Below are positions 9,234 to 17,900 of a stretch of 64,000 nt of DNA, in pieces. Under the pieces are notes generated by a model, which was given only the letters and a program-made list of their open reading frames with translations, made no database searches and was not told the origin of the DNA. The stretch is taken from contig NZ_LT899436.1 in NCBI RefSeq assembly GCF_900198195.1, forward strand, positions 4,550,880-4,614,879, in the 5' to 3' direction. The stretch's first letter is position 1, and the number at the start of each line of letters is the position of its first letter. The DNA is from Tenacibaculum jejuense. Lineage in GTDB: Bacteria; Bacteroidota; Bacteroidia; Flavobacteriales; Flavobacteriaceae. The position numbers and the translations under genes were made by a program.

Positions 9234-9572
9234 TTATTTTACTAATGTTAATAATTTCTCTAATTGGAAGAAACTTCCAAGATGCTGAAATGTCTGATCA
9301 TGAACAACGGAATGAACTAATTCAAGTGAACTTTTGACATCAGTATCTAAGTCATCAAGGTGATGCCATGTTAGTTTTAATTTGGGTTTTATGTTTGCTC
9401 CTAGAGCAACTTCAATACCCATGGGGAGATCGATTAAGCATAAAATAGAGTAGTATAACTGCATTGCTTTTTCTTTTCTACAATAGTTAATACTATCCAC
9501 TAAAACATTAAAATAAGACTGTCTTGTGAAAACACCAATCCAGTATACAATTGTAAAGCTCACAAAGTACAC
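9234..9572 (-). pseudogene. WHH-type HNH nuclease toxin remnant
   Basis: The C-terminal ~60 codons carry LKLTWHHLDD, then LELVHSVVHDQTFQHLG, the pattern of the WHH branch of HNH/Endo VII toxin nucleases (W-H-H with later H and H-x-G). There is no ATG; the frame opens with GTG at 9570-9572 and continues open upstream into a terminator, and the residues before the motif do not look like a delivery domain. I read it as a severed toxin C-terminal domain next to its SUKH immunity gene. Confidence 0.65.
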
Positions 9573-9626
9573 TCCTGATGTATTATGAAATTTATAACTT
9601 CTACTTACAGCAATACTAAAATATAA

Positions 9627-9658
9627 AAAACCACAACACTTATTAAAAATGTTGTGGT
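9627..9658 (-). terminator. Hairpin in the WHH cassette
   Basis: ACCACAACA and TGTTGTGGT form a 9-bp stem with A/T runs. It lies between the 98-aa immunity-like gene and the WHH remnant, so it probably ends the upstream transcript. Confidence 0.65.
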
Positions 9659-9703
9659 AATATGTTTTTTAAAACACTGATTTTATTATTTTAACTTATT
9701 TTT

Positions 9704-9729
9704 CATTCGACAGGAGTCGAGCGCTAGCT
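9704..9729 (-). repeat. Left border repeat, copy 2
   Basis: CATTCGACAGGAGTCGAGCG then CTAGCT on the plus strand, with an internal CGACnnnnGTCG dyad and GCGCTAGC. It lies 21 bp past the stop of the 98-aa immunity-like gene, as copy 1 does for the 132-aa gene. Confidence 0.65.
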
Positions 9730-9750
9730 GGGTTACATAGCTGTTAAAAT

Positions 9751-10047
9751 TTAATTTTTCAATAATTCATACTCTTCATTTTCCATAAAAGATTTAAACT
9801 TCATTAAGTATATATAAATTTCATCATTGGAAAAGCTGATCTCCTTACTATTAGGTATATTTTCCAAAACACTACTGAAATCATAATTTTTATCAATAGA
9901 GTTAATCACGGAATAAAGATACTGTCTATCAACAATATTATATTCTTTCATGTTTTCCACTAAGATTGTGTCAAAATTTACATTGTCAATTGATTTGACA
10001 TTATATAATAACCATAATGGTATTATTAAAACATTTTTATTATCCAT
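9751..10047 (-). CDS. Orphan immunity-like protein, 98 aa
   Basis: 98 aa from the ATG at 10045-10047; a TTG start at 10071 is possible but less likely. Small, acidic, soluble, with no recognised family (MDNKNVLIIPLWLLYNVKSI at the N-terminus). It lies between left-border copy 2 and right-border copy B. The ~20 codons before it, open from about 10133, may be the tail of a lost toxin. Immunity role is by context only. Confidence 0.5.
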   Translation of the reverse strand: MDNKNVLIIPLWLLYNVKSIDNVNFDTILVENMKEYNIVDRQYLYSVINSIDKNYDFSSVLENIPNSKEISFSNDEIYIYLMKFKSFMENEEYELLKN

Positions 10048-10114
10048 ATTAATTATACTTTTATTAAACAACTATTTTTTCTATCAAATTTGTATCAATA
10101 CTAGAATTAACCTT

Positions 10115-10152
10115 CGCTGGCGCGGAAATACTTTCCGTGCTTTACTTTAAAA
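10115..10152 (-). repeat. Right border repeat, copy B
   Basis: CGCTGGCGCGGAAATACTTT then CCGTGCTTTACTTTAAAA on the plus strand. It is nearly identical to 10971-11008 and abuts the 36-bp palindrome at 10151. Confidence 0.8.
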
Positions 10153-10186
10153 AATTATAGCTTGGAAATTTCCAAGCTATAATTTT
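10151..10186. repeat. Perfect 36-bp palindrome, copy 1
   Basis: AAAATTATAGCTTGGAAA followed by its exact reverse complement. It recurs with one change at 11008-11039 and 11662-11692. As RNA it forms an 18-bp hairpin; the position after each immunity gene suggests a terminator, but exact conservation suggests it also travels with the cassettes. Confidence 0.85.
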
Positions 10187-10218
10187 ATCTATTATTATTT
10201 TAAACGAACTAAAGTCAA

Positions 10219-10635
10219 CTAAACCAATAACCAGTTTGGTAAATTATCTTTATTTTCTATTTCTCTTATAGAATAAAAATCATCTAAAGACTCATCCCCT
10301 ACCAACATTTCTGGATATATCTTTAAAAATTCCCTTAAAAATTTATTTAAATAAGGTAATGCTTCAGAATCGTGATCTAAATCTATGACAATGAAATATT
10401 TTTGACCATTAATTACAATTTCATCTCTTTTGAACTCATTTTCTTCCATACTCCAAAATGTAATTAAATAAGTAGCCTCTTCATCTATATCAATATAGAA
10501 ATTTAAATCATCTAACTCTGTATACAAATTTTCAGTTAAAATTTGAAAGTTTAAGCTTTCAGCAATTTCTTTTGCTTTATCTATTAACTCTTTTTTATCA
10601 ACATATCTTTTTGAAATTAATGTTTTATTATTCAT
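10219..10635 (-). CDS. Orphan immunity-like protein, 138 aa
   Basis: A 138-aa very acidic protein (pairs such as DIDEEATYLITFW, IDLDHDSEALPYL). It ends in a charged helix and 'NLPNWLLV'. No signal peptide and no family I can name. It starts 2 bp after the end of a decayed toxin fragment (10638-10988), the tight spacing typical of toxin-immunity pairs, so it is probably the immunity gene of that lost toxin. Confidence 0.6.
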   Translation of the reverse strand: MNNKTLISKRYVDKKELIDKAKEIAESLNFQILTENLYTELDDLNFYIDIDEEATYLITFWSMEENEFKRDEIVINGQKYFIVIDLDHDSEALPYLNKFLREFLKIYPEMLVGDESLDDFYSIREIENKDNLPNWLLV

Positions 10636-10637
10636 TG

Positions 10638-10988
10638 TTAATATAATTTTTTTAATTTTTCAATTCCATCTATAAAAATTACTACTTTTTTACTCAATGG
10701 ATTCATATACTTCAATGAGCTGCTAGAATTCGTTGGTATATATTTCTCTATTTGTTTAGCCAACTTTATTAGTTCTTTTTCAGAACTTAAATTTGGCTTT
10801 GCTTCAAAAATATATTTTTTGGTAGCACAACCTATATCTCCATTTTTTATTTTAAACTTACCTCTAGCTGTTTTAGAAAATACATTATTTGAAAAATCCG
10901 TAACCTCATCTTAAAATTTTTCGTAAGCTCAAAATATTTCCTTCCCTACCAATGCTTCAAATAAATCTCCCGCTGGCGCGAAAATACT
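10638..10988 (-). pseudogene. Decayed toxin C-terminal domain
   Basis: One reading frame from 10988 down to the TAA at 10638-10640 encodes IFAPAGDLFEALVGKEIF, a TGA, AYEKF, a TAA, then about 90 open codons (SKTARGKFKIKNGDIGCATK, later YIFEAKPNLSSEKELIKLAK). Two in-frame stops and the absence of an ATG mark it as dead. The look is of a nuclease-type toxin tail, but I cannot name the family. It begins within right-border copy C and is followed at 2 bp by the 138-aa immunity-like gene. Confidence 0.6.
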
Positions 10989-11008
10989 TTTCCCTCTTTA
11001 CTTTAAAA
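10971..11008 (-). repeat. Right border repeat, copy C
   Basis: CGCTGGCGCGAAAATACTTT then TCCCTCTTTACTTTAAAA on the plus strand, almost identical to copy B and again joined to the palindrome. Confidence 0.8.
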
Positions 11009-11039
11009 ATTATAGCCTGGAAATTTCCAAGCTATAATT
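11008..11039. repeat. Palindrome, copy 2
   Basis: AATTATAGCCTGGAAATTTC followed by CAAGCTATAATT: same palindrome as 10151-10186 with one mismatch in the stem. Confidence 0.8.
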
Positions 11040-11058
11040 ATAAATGCTATTATTTATT

Positions 11059-11075
11059 ACGGATTACAAATCCGT
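11059..11075. repeat. ACGGATT/AATCCGT inverted repeat, copy 1
   Basis: ACGGATTACAAATCCGT, a 7-bp inverted repeat just past the end of the frameshifted SUKH gene. A near copy lies at 11713-11729, also between an immunity gene and the palindrome. Confidence 0.65.
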
Positions 11076-11083
11076 TATTTGAA

Positions 11084-11568
11084 TCACCATGGTTGTAAAC
11101 CTTTAAGGGCTCTATCAACCATAGTATTTACTAAATCACTAAATGTTGGGTGAGGAACTTTCCAAATCATTTCTCCATCTTCAAAATCATAATCTTCATC
11201 TACAGAGCAATTCCAAGGTTGTGGGTCATCTCCTTCATCTAAATAAACATAAAGCTATCTCCTTCAAAATTGTCAAAAATCATAAAAGGTCGTTCAATCT
11301 TAACCCCTCTTTCAACTAGTTTTTTATTATAAAATTTTCGAAGACCTATATAATCTCCATCAATAACATCAAATCCTAAAGGACAAAACTTGCCTGATAT
11401 ATATAAATACTCTTTTAATGCTTTGGGTAGCTCTTTTCCTCCATTAAATTTATTTTCATATTCCGATATTTCTTCCATTGAATTTCCCTCTGGATTCCTA
11501 GAAATTGTTGGATACTTTTCTAAAGTATCTTTATTTTCTAAAAGTTTTTGTAAATAAATAAATTCCAT
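11084..11568 (-). pseudogene. SUKH-type immunity gene, frameshifted
   Basis: The first frame (11568 to 11239) encodes a SUKH-like N-terminus with NKFNGGKELPKALKEYLYIS and ends after FEGDSFMFI. In another frame the sequence continues FYVYLDEGDDPQPWNCSVDE and ends KVPHPTFSDLVNTMVDRALK plus a short tail, stopping at 11084. Adding one T to the TTT run at about 11250-11254 joins them into one ~161-aa SUKH protein. As with the gene at 8812-9226, the break is at a simple-sequence tract. No complete toxin remains beside it; an 18-codon remnant precedes it. Confidence 0.75.
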
Positions 11569-11661
11569 ATTTTATTTTAATTTATCAAATAAGTTTTGTC
11601 CTGTTTTTATACTTTCATCACTATGAACAACCTAGCTGAAATGGAAAATGTTACTTTAAAA

Positions 11662-11692
11662 AAATATAGCCTGGAAATTTCCAAGCTATAAT
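11662..11692. repeat. Palindrome, copy 3, with partial right border
   Basis: ATAGCCTGGAAATTTCCAAG core as in the other two copies. The adjoining 11632-11662 keeps only the GTTACTTTAAA end of the right-border repeat. Confidence 0.75.
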
Positions 11693-11712
11693 TGTAAATG
11701 TTATTATTTTTC

Positions 11713-11729
11713 ACGGATTATAAATCAGT
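11713..11729. repeat. ACGGATT/AATCCGT inverted repeat, copy 2
   Basis: ACGGATTATAAATCAGT, related to 11059-11075, 30 bp past the SUKH-3 gene stop. A CGCTAG fragment of the left border follows at about 11746. Confidence 0.5.
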
Positions 11730-11758
11730 ACTATTTAGGTCAAACGCTAGTGTAAAAT

Positions 11759-12238
11759 TTAATATTCTTCTTTTTTCCATTGTTTTATGTCTGGATGCCA
11801 TTCCTTTGTATCACTATAATCTTCCATTAAAATTTTTTCTATCCCTGTTTTAAAGTCATCAGAAACTAAAGTTGGAAAATCTCCAACCATATATACTTTT
11901 CCTTCTTTATCACATTGTAATAAAGAAACATCTAGATGATAATATCCTAATGGAAACGTATAAAGATTATTTCCAAAATCTTTTCTAGGTGAATCTAAAA
12001 ATTCATTTAGATTATATCTTTTACCTGATAATATAGTTAAGTCTAAATAAGCAGTAATATCATTTTTGTCATATTTATATGTTTCAACATTCAAATCTCC
12101 ATATTCATATAAAAAATCTTTTAAAAAGTCGGGGTACTCATGAAATCGAGGTATCTTATCAAAAATATCTCTGACATTCCTTCCTTCAAACCAGCCACTT
12201 TTTTTAAATAACTCTTCTACTTCTGTTTTAAATTTCAT
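11759..12238 (-). CDS. SUKH-3 immunity protein for the deaminase toxin
   Basis: 159 aa. The N-terminus EELFKKSGWFEGRNVRD is the SUKH-3 signature (GW..GR.V near residues 15-22), followed by 'FLKDFLYEYGDLNV' and late 'CDKEGKVYMVGDFP' elements of the fold. SUKH-3 proteins are established as immunity proteins, often beside deaminase and nuclease toxins. It starts 2 bp after the toxin stop codon. This is the only intact named immunity gene of the array, so this pair is probably the live cassette and the rest are older displaced ones. Confidence 0.85.
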   Translation of the reverse strand: MKFKTEVEELFKKSGWFEGRNVRDIFDKIPRFHEYPDFLKDFLYEYGDLNVETYKYDKNDITAYLDLTILSGKRYNLNEFLDSPRKDFGNNLYTFPLGYYHLDVSLLQCDKEGKVYMVGDFPTLVSDDFKTGIEKILMEDYSDTKEWHPDIKQWKKEEY

Positions 12239-12240
12239 AG

Positions 12241-14796
12241 TTAAAAAACTTGTTTAATATTAAAATAACTTAATAAGGGATTGCACGTTCTGCAAGCATT
12301 TTTGTGCAAACCATGTGATAATTTGTCAACACCAGAATTTTCAATTGACTTTGCCTTAGAAACTACATCCGAAAAAATTACCCTAGCTTGATCAATTGTC
12401 ATACCATTTTTTTTAATTCCTAAAGATTCTTCTGACTTAAAGAGCCATTCAGAAATATTAATTGGTTCTGCACATCTTCCATGATTACGCCTTTGAAATA
12501 AATGAGGGTAATCTCTTTTCGCTATGATTTCTAACCAGTTATCAACTAATTTATGCCTTCTACCTCTAATTTGAGATTTTTTTAATCCCTTAGATGTATA
12601 ATTCACCAATACTTCTAACTTTCCATTAATTGTTCCTTCTAAGACAGCCGCCGCACCTGTTCTAATTTCTTTTGGTATTTGTAAAGCTTCATCAACAAAA
12701 GTATCAAGTTTAGATAATCCTACTCTCGAAAGCTTTAAAGTTCCGTTTGATTTATCTAAGATTCTGTTTATTAATTTACTTTTAGACTTATCGTTTAATC
12801 TTTCTAAAACTTTACTTAATTCTTGAACTTGTTTTTTGGTGCCTCTAAATATTTCCTTACCATCTTTTATTAAAGCAAATAAACCGTCTCCGACAGGAAT
12901 GGGAATACCACTAGCCAGAATAGGTTGTTTAGGTGCTTTTTTGATGCCAATACCTAATTTTTCAAAAATAGTATACACATCATCTGAAAAAGGCCTAGCT
13001 ATTTTCCTTAAATTCCTTATAAAATCGCCTATTAACTTTTCTAAAGTTTTAATATGCTGCGGTATATTTTTAGAAAATTCAATAATAATATCCCACAATC
13101 GTGCAAAAGTATCCATGCCAAACTTTACGGTGGCATTTGCAACTTTAGCCGTATTCTTAACTACTGTACTTGGAATCGTTAGTATTTCTCGATACGATTT
13201 TAGTACTGCTTTTAAGGCTTTAGTAATGTTTCCAGTTCCTCCTGAGGCAAAAAACGTGGCTACTTCAGAAGCTATAAAACCAACGAAAAAACCAAGATAA
13301 TAACCTATAGCACTAGGATCAATATTAATTGAAATCGGTGTATTGATAATAGCAACTACAGCAGTGTAGGCGAACTTTGGTAAACTTGCAATAAAAACGA
13401 AGAATTGTTTTAAGTTTTTAAGCGTAAAAATATTTACAAAAGTGTCGATTAAATTCTCAAAGTTTTCAGCAAATAAGCTCAAATAACTTCCTGGACTTTC
13501 AAAGAACTTGGTGCCTTGTATAATACCATTTAAGACATCAAACAGCATGGCTAAAATATCAAAAAAAGATTTGATAAAATCGATAATACTATTAATAAGC
13601 CCAACTAATAGTCCATTAATAAAATGGTAGAGATCGGCTAAGCTATCAATTACAGTTTCAAAGAATTCTTGTAATAACTCTGGAATTGTATCAAGTACTT
13701 TAATTATTCTATTTAAGTCAAAAGGAACCAGTCTAGCTAAAACTTTATTACTCAATATTTCCTGTGTTACTTTTGTGGCTTTTTCTGTAAGTGGAAATAT
13801 GTAGTTGCTATATACCGATTTTATAAACGCCTCGGTATTTATTCCTTTTGTTTCATCTTTAAGTTTGGGTAATAATGGATTAAATTTTGGGTTTTCTTTA
13901 CCGTCTATTTCCATTCGCCAATAGGTATCACCTAACTTTAAAGCATCTATCTCTTTACTTATCGATTGTACTCCTGAAGAAACACCAGTAAAAATTTCAT
14001 CGGAAGTCCAACGAATCACTTTTCCACCATAGGATAATGCTTTTTTAGCAACAAGATAAAACTGACTATCGTCGTCTTTTAATTCTTCTTGAACCATTGT
14101 GGTTAATTCGTAACTATTTATTTCCACTCCATATGCCTTAGCAATCTGGCTTAATGTAATTCGATCTACTTCTAGCAATGTTTTCACATTTTTTCCCTTT
14201 TTTAATCGAAAAACAGTTCCGAAAGCATTTGTACCTCCATTAGCCTCTATGAAAATAACGATCTGGTGTGCGCTTACATCAGTAATTCTTTGATATGCTG
14301 CTTCAAGTTTTGCACCATTATCAGAAATTAGTAAAGTGATAAATGCATCATATTCTATACTTTGAATTGGTCTTGGTTTTGGAGAAGGTTTTGCTTGAAT
14401 AACAATTTCATCTAAATCAAGATTATTGTCAATTTTGATGTAAAAATTTTCATTAATTTGATAATATGGAATTTCTTGACCACTAAAATCTGCAATATAT
14501 GTATCGATAAAAGCAATAGATTCTTCTGTATTAATAGATTCGAAACCGTCTGTAATTGTACCAAAAGGATCGTTGTTTTCTATATAGAAATCACCATATT
14601 CACCAGAAAGTCTACTATTAAAATGAATAAACCATTTATTTGGAGTATTTACTCCTTTTTCAATTTCTAAATAAATATTTTTACTTGAGGGTAAAGTATC
14701 TTTTATTTTAGTTTGTTGTGTATCTGAAAACACTACCAAGTTGTTAAAGTTGGTTTTATGTTTAAAGTTTTTCAACCCATATTCATGTGCGTACAT
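12241..14796 (-). CDS. Polymorphic toxin-like protein with C-terminal deaminase domain
   Basis: 851 aa, no signal peptide. Residues ~150-300 include an unrecognised conserved-looking block (IFIEANGGTNAFGTVFRLKK). Residues ~370-560 are strongly hydrophobic and helical, a pre-toxin translocation-like segment. The C-terminal ~140 residues carry GRCAEPINISEWL with C775-A-E777, then ACRTCNPLL with C835 and C838: the [H/C]AE...CxxC zinc and catalytic signature of the nucleic-acid deaminase superfamily, closest in look to YwqJ-like toxin deaminases. Partner SUKH-3 immunity follows at 2 bp. It follows the 1250-aa gene after a terminator. Nucleobase target unknown. Confidence 0.75.
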   Translation of the reverse strand: MYAHEYGLKNFKHKTNFNNLVVFSDTQQTKIKDTLPSSKNIYLEIEKGVNTPNKWFIHFNSRLSGEYGDFYIENNDPFGTITDGFESINTEESIAFIDTYIADFSGQEIPYYQINENFYIKIDNNLDLDEIVIQAKPSPKPRPIQSIEYDAFITLLISDNGAKLEAAYQRITDVSAHQIVIFIEANGGTNAFGTVFRLKKGKNVKTLLEVDRITLSQIAKAYGVEINSYELTTMVQEELKDDDSQFYLVAKKALSYGGKVIRWTSDEIFTGVSSGVQSISKEIDALKLGDTYWRMEIDGKENPKFNPLLPKLKDETKGINTEAFIKSVYSNYIFPLTEKATKVTQEILSNKVLARLVPFDLNRIIKVLDTIPELLQEFFETVIDSLADLYHFINGLLVGLINSIIDFIKSFFDILAMLFDVLNGIIQGTKFFESPGSYLSLFAENFENLIDTFVNIFTLKNLKQFFVFIASLPKFAYTAVVAIINTPISINIDPSAIGYYLGFFVGFIASEVATFFASGGTGNITKALKAVLKSYREILTIPSTVVKNTAKVANATVKFGMDTFARLWDIIIEFSKNIPQHIKTLEKLIGDFIRNLRKIARPFSDDVYTIFEKLGIGIKKAPKQPILASGIPIPVGDGLFALIKDGKEIFRGTKKQVQELSKVLERLNDKSKSKLINRILDKSNGTLKLSRVGLSKLDTFVDEALQIPKEIRTGAAAVLEGTINGKLEVLVNYTSKGLKKSQIRGRRHKLVDNWLEIIAKRDYPHLFQRRNHGRCAEPINISEWLFKSEESLGIKKNGMTIDQARVIFSDVVSKAKSIENSGVDKLSHGLHKNACRTCNPLLSYFNIKQVF

Positions 14797-14898
14797 AACA
14801 TTTTTTCTTTTTCTTTACATTGATTCCATAGAAATACTAACCTAATTTAAAAAAGAGGTTTTACTAATTTCTAGAAAACAATAAATTTTATAAAAGAG

Positions 14899-14925
14899 GC
14901 TGCCTAAAAAATACTTTTAGACAGC
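14899..14925 (-). terminator. Terminator after the 1250-aa gene
   Basis: GCTGCCTAAAA and TTTTAGACAGC form a stem with one mismatch, 29 bp past the stop at 14954. Confidence 0.6.
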
Positions 14926-14953
14926 ACTCAAAATTTCGATAAAAGTTAATGGG

Positions 14954-17900
14954 TTATTGGATGGTATTTGTTTCACCAACAATATCAAAATCTACACCCT
15001 TAGAAGAAGGTGTGGAACCAGAGTTTCCGTCTCCAAGCTTATATGTACTTGTTTCAAATAAGTGATGTTCATTACAATCTGAATTACACGGAAGTCCTCC
15101 TTCTTTCAACACAACAGAGTCTGCTTGAAGAATTGTTAAGGCTGTAGGTACACGAGTTTCCCACGGTTCACCTTCAACAACACCTTCAGGCTCTGTCATT
15201 TCTTCAGAAATAGAAACATATAAATCATCTTCTATATCAGTTATCATTCCTTGTCCGCCCCATAATTCACCAGTACTCATAAACCAGTTTACAGCATCTT
15301 CAAAACCAGGTTGTACAGGCACAACACTTCTAGCCATTCCACTTTGTAAAAATGCTTTAAATATTGGATCGTTAGTATCTAAATATTCAAAGTTGTCTCC
15401 CCAATCTGACTGATTTTTATAGAAATATGGATAAAAGGTATATGCCATTATTTCCCAATCGAAAGCTTGTTCAAAGAACTTAACAACTGAACCGTGATCA
15501 TTCAGTACTTTACGATTATTAATAGTAATATTATCATTTTGGTAATGATTTTGACTCACTGTAAATTTCTTAATAAAAGGTGCCGTCATTAAATCAATTG
15601 CAATACGTTTCAATTCACGTTTTTCAATTCCTCTATTTAATTGCGAGCTAAATTCTTTTTGTTTTTCTTTTTCTTCTGGTGAAACTTCTTGTGCTTGTCT
15701 GAATTCATTATATTCTTGAACACGATCGTAATATGCATTCATGATGGCATTAAATGTTTCGTTTTGCCATTGTTGATAGTACTCGTTTGTTCTTACACAA
15801 TTAACACTTACATTTAAAGCTCCTTCAAAGTAGTTGAATAAAACAGCAGAAACTGGAACTTCATTGATATAATTATCTATATTTGTTGGAATTCCATCTT
15901 TATGAAGAGGTGAACTACTACCAGCCTCTCCGATTTTTTTATTTCCTATATGAATATAAAAACCTTTTCGAGATGAATCTCCATTATCCGTAGCACTATA
16001 ACCAACAGTAGCTTGAGTCGACTTATAACCTTCAGGCAACTCTACTTTACCATTTAAGTTTGCAGATTCATTTGTTGATGTTGATTTAGTATAACTTAAA
16101 CTAAAAGATTTACCAACTGTAATAAGTTGCTTAGGGAATGGGGCAACTTCAGCATTATATGTAGATGCTATTCTTTGATAATTTGCTTCATTTATTTGCG
16201 ATGCGTTTTTTAATCCTTCCGTTAATCCTATCAACACTAAATCTTTAGGGTTTATAGGCTTTGTAAATGAAATTAAATTGTTTCTACTATTGTTTTGATC
16301 GTTGTTTTCATTATTCTTAAAAATACTTTCAACATAAAATTTAGCTGGTTCTGGTATTGTAAATTCATACATTAAACGTTTACCATAATTAACTAACTTA
16401 TTTTTATAAATAATATCTACCCATCGATACACTCCAGTTACATGCTCATCTCCTTTTCTATTATCAAAACCGTGAGTTATATTCTCTTCGTACTCTTTTA
16501 AAACTCTAGTAGTACGTTTTTTACTAACTTTCTCTACCACACGCTCTAAAGCTCTTTCTGTTACTTCTTGGGCATAAGTTTGTGCTCTAAGATTTGAATC
16601 GGAAGTAGCATTACTCGATGACGTATTAACACTTGAACCAAAACTAAAAGTAGTTCCTATACCTCCAGTTACACTAGCGTTTGCTCCAAAATTTGTAGCA
16701 TTATCTTCATTAACAATAGACGAAGCTTCATTTTGTAGTTCGTTTCGTTCTGTAGAAGTTGTATCTGTTAATACTTCTGCTTCTCTTTCAGAATTTTGCT
16801 CTGTAATATTTTCTGAAGATGTTAAATTTCGAGTATTTCTTTCCTTATATTCACGAGCCATAACATTCTCAATATGAGAAACCTCTCCTGGAACATAGCA
16901 ACAAACCTCTTGTTCTACTCGTCTAAAATCAGCTATACCTAATTGTGTTACTCCATAAATTGTATTGTCTTGTTCTGGTGTTTCAATATCTACTGAAGTA
17001 TTTCCAGAATTTATGATTCTTGCAAGTCCAATTGTAGCACCATCTAAAACTGAGTTTTTAAAAGCTAAGGTAATATCTGCATCAAATGCAACTATGGTAC
17101 CATCAGAAAATGTAACTTCCCCTTTAAAATTGTACGTTCCTACAGGTACTGTAAGTCCTTTAGGGAAAATTTTGATCTTCTCATCCTCTTCATAACGTGG
17201 ATTTAAAACTCTAAATTCACTATTAGAAGCTTTAAAACTATTTTCATCATTCTTAATTTCGTAAGATACCCCTGTGATTTTCTTAGAGATATCATTCACA
17301 TTTATATTTAAATCGAATGTTGTTAGGGTTTGAAAAGTTATGTTATTAGCAACGATTGAAAACGCGTAACTAGGTGAAACGTCACTATTAGTTGTATTAG
17401 CTATTCCGCTAGTATTTGTATTCTGCGTAGGTCTTTGAGTATTATCAATAATAACTCTATTTTCCTTATCAATCTTAGTTCTTAATAAAGTTTTAACCTC
17501 TGCAAACGTATCATAAATTTCAAATTCTGAAGAATTAATTAATGCTAATGTAGCTGTAGACATTTGCGCTAATATTTTAGCTTCTGATGCATTAAGTGTT
17601 ACTCCTTCGGTAGGTCTTATAATTTCAGGAGATTTAACATAATCAAACCTTATGTATTCATTCGGTGTAACACCTGGAATATCTTCAGTTGAAACTACAT
17701 CTGATGAGGTGTTATCTGGATTTGTTAAACCATCTATTGTTATTGAAGCTTGACTATTAGCAACTCTTCTCTGATGGTCAATAACAGCTTGTTCGTATTT
17801 TTTTGCCTCCTCTTTATTATATACTAATTCTGCTCTATTCACTTCATCTAAAGCAGTCTCATAAGTTTCTAAAAGCAACTTTGCCTGATCCACCTTCGTT

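Noticed and set aside
8285..9745. Integron-type attC sites, prompted by GCGCTAGC dyads and TGTTATGCGG next to cassettes
   Set aside because: No integrase, no paired GTTRRRY/RYYYAAC core sites, and the two copies do not share an attC-like fold. Kept as border repeats instead.
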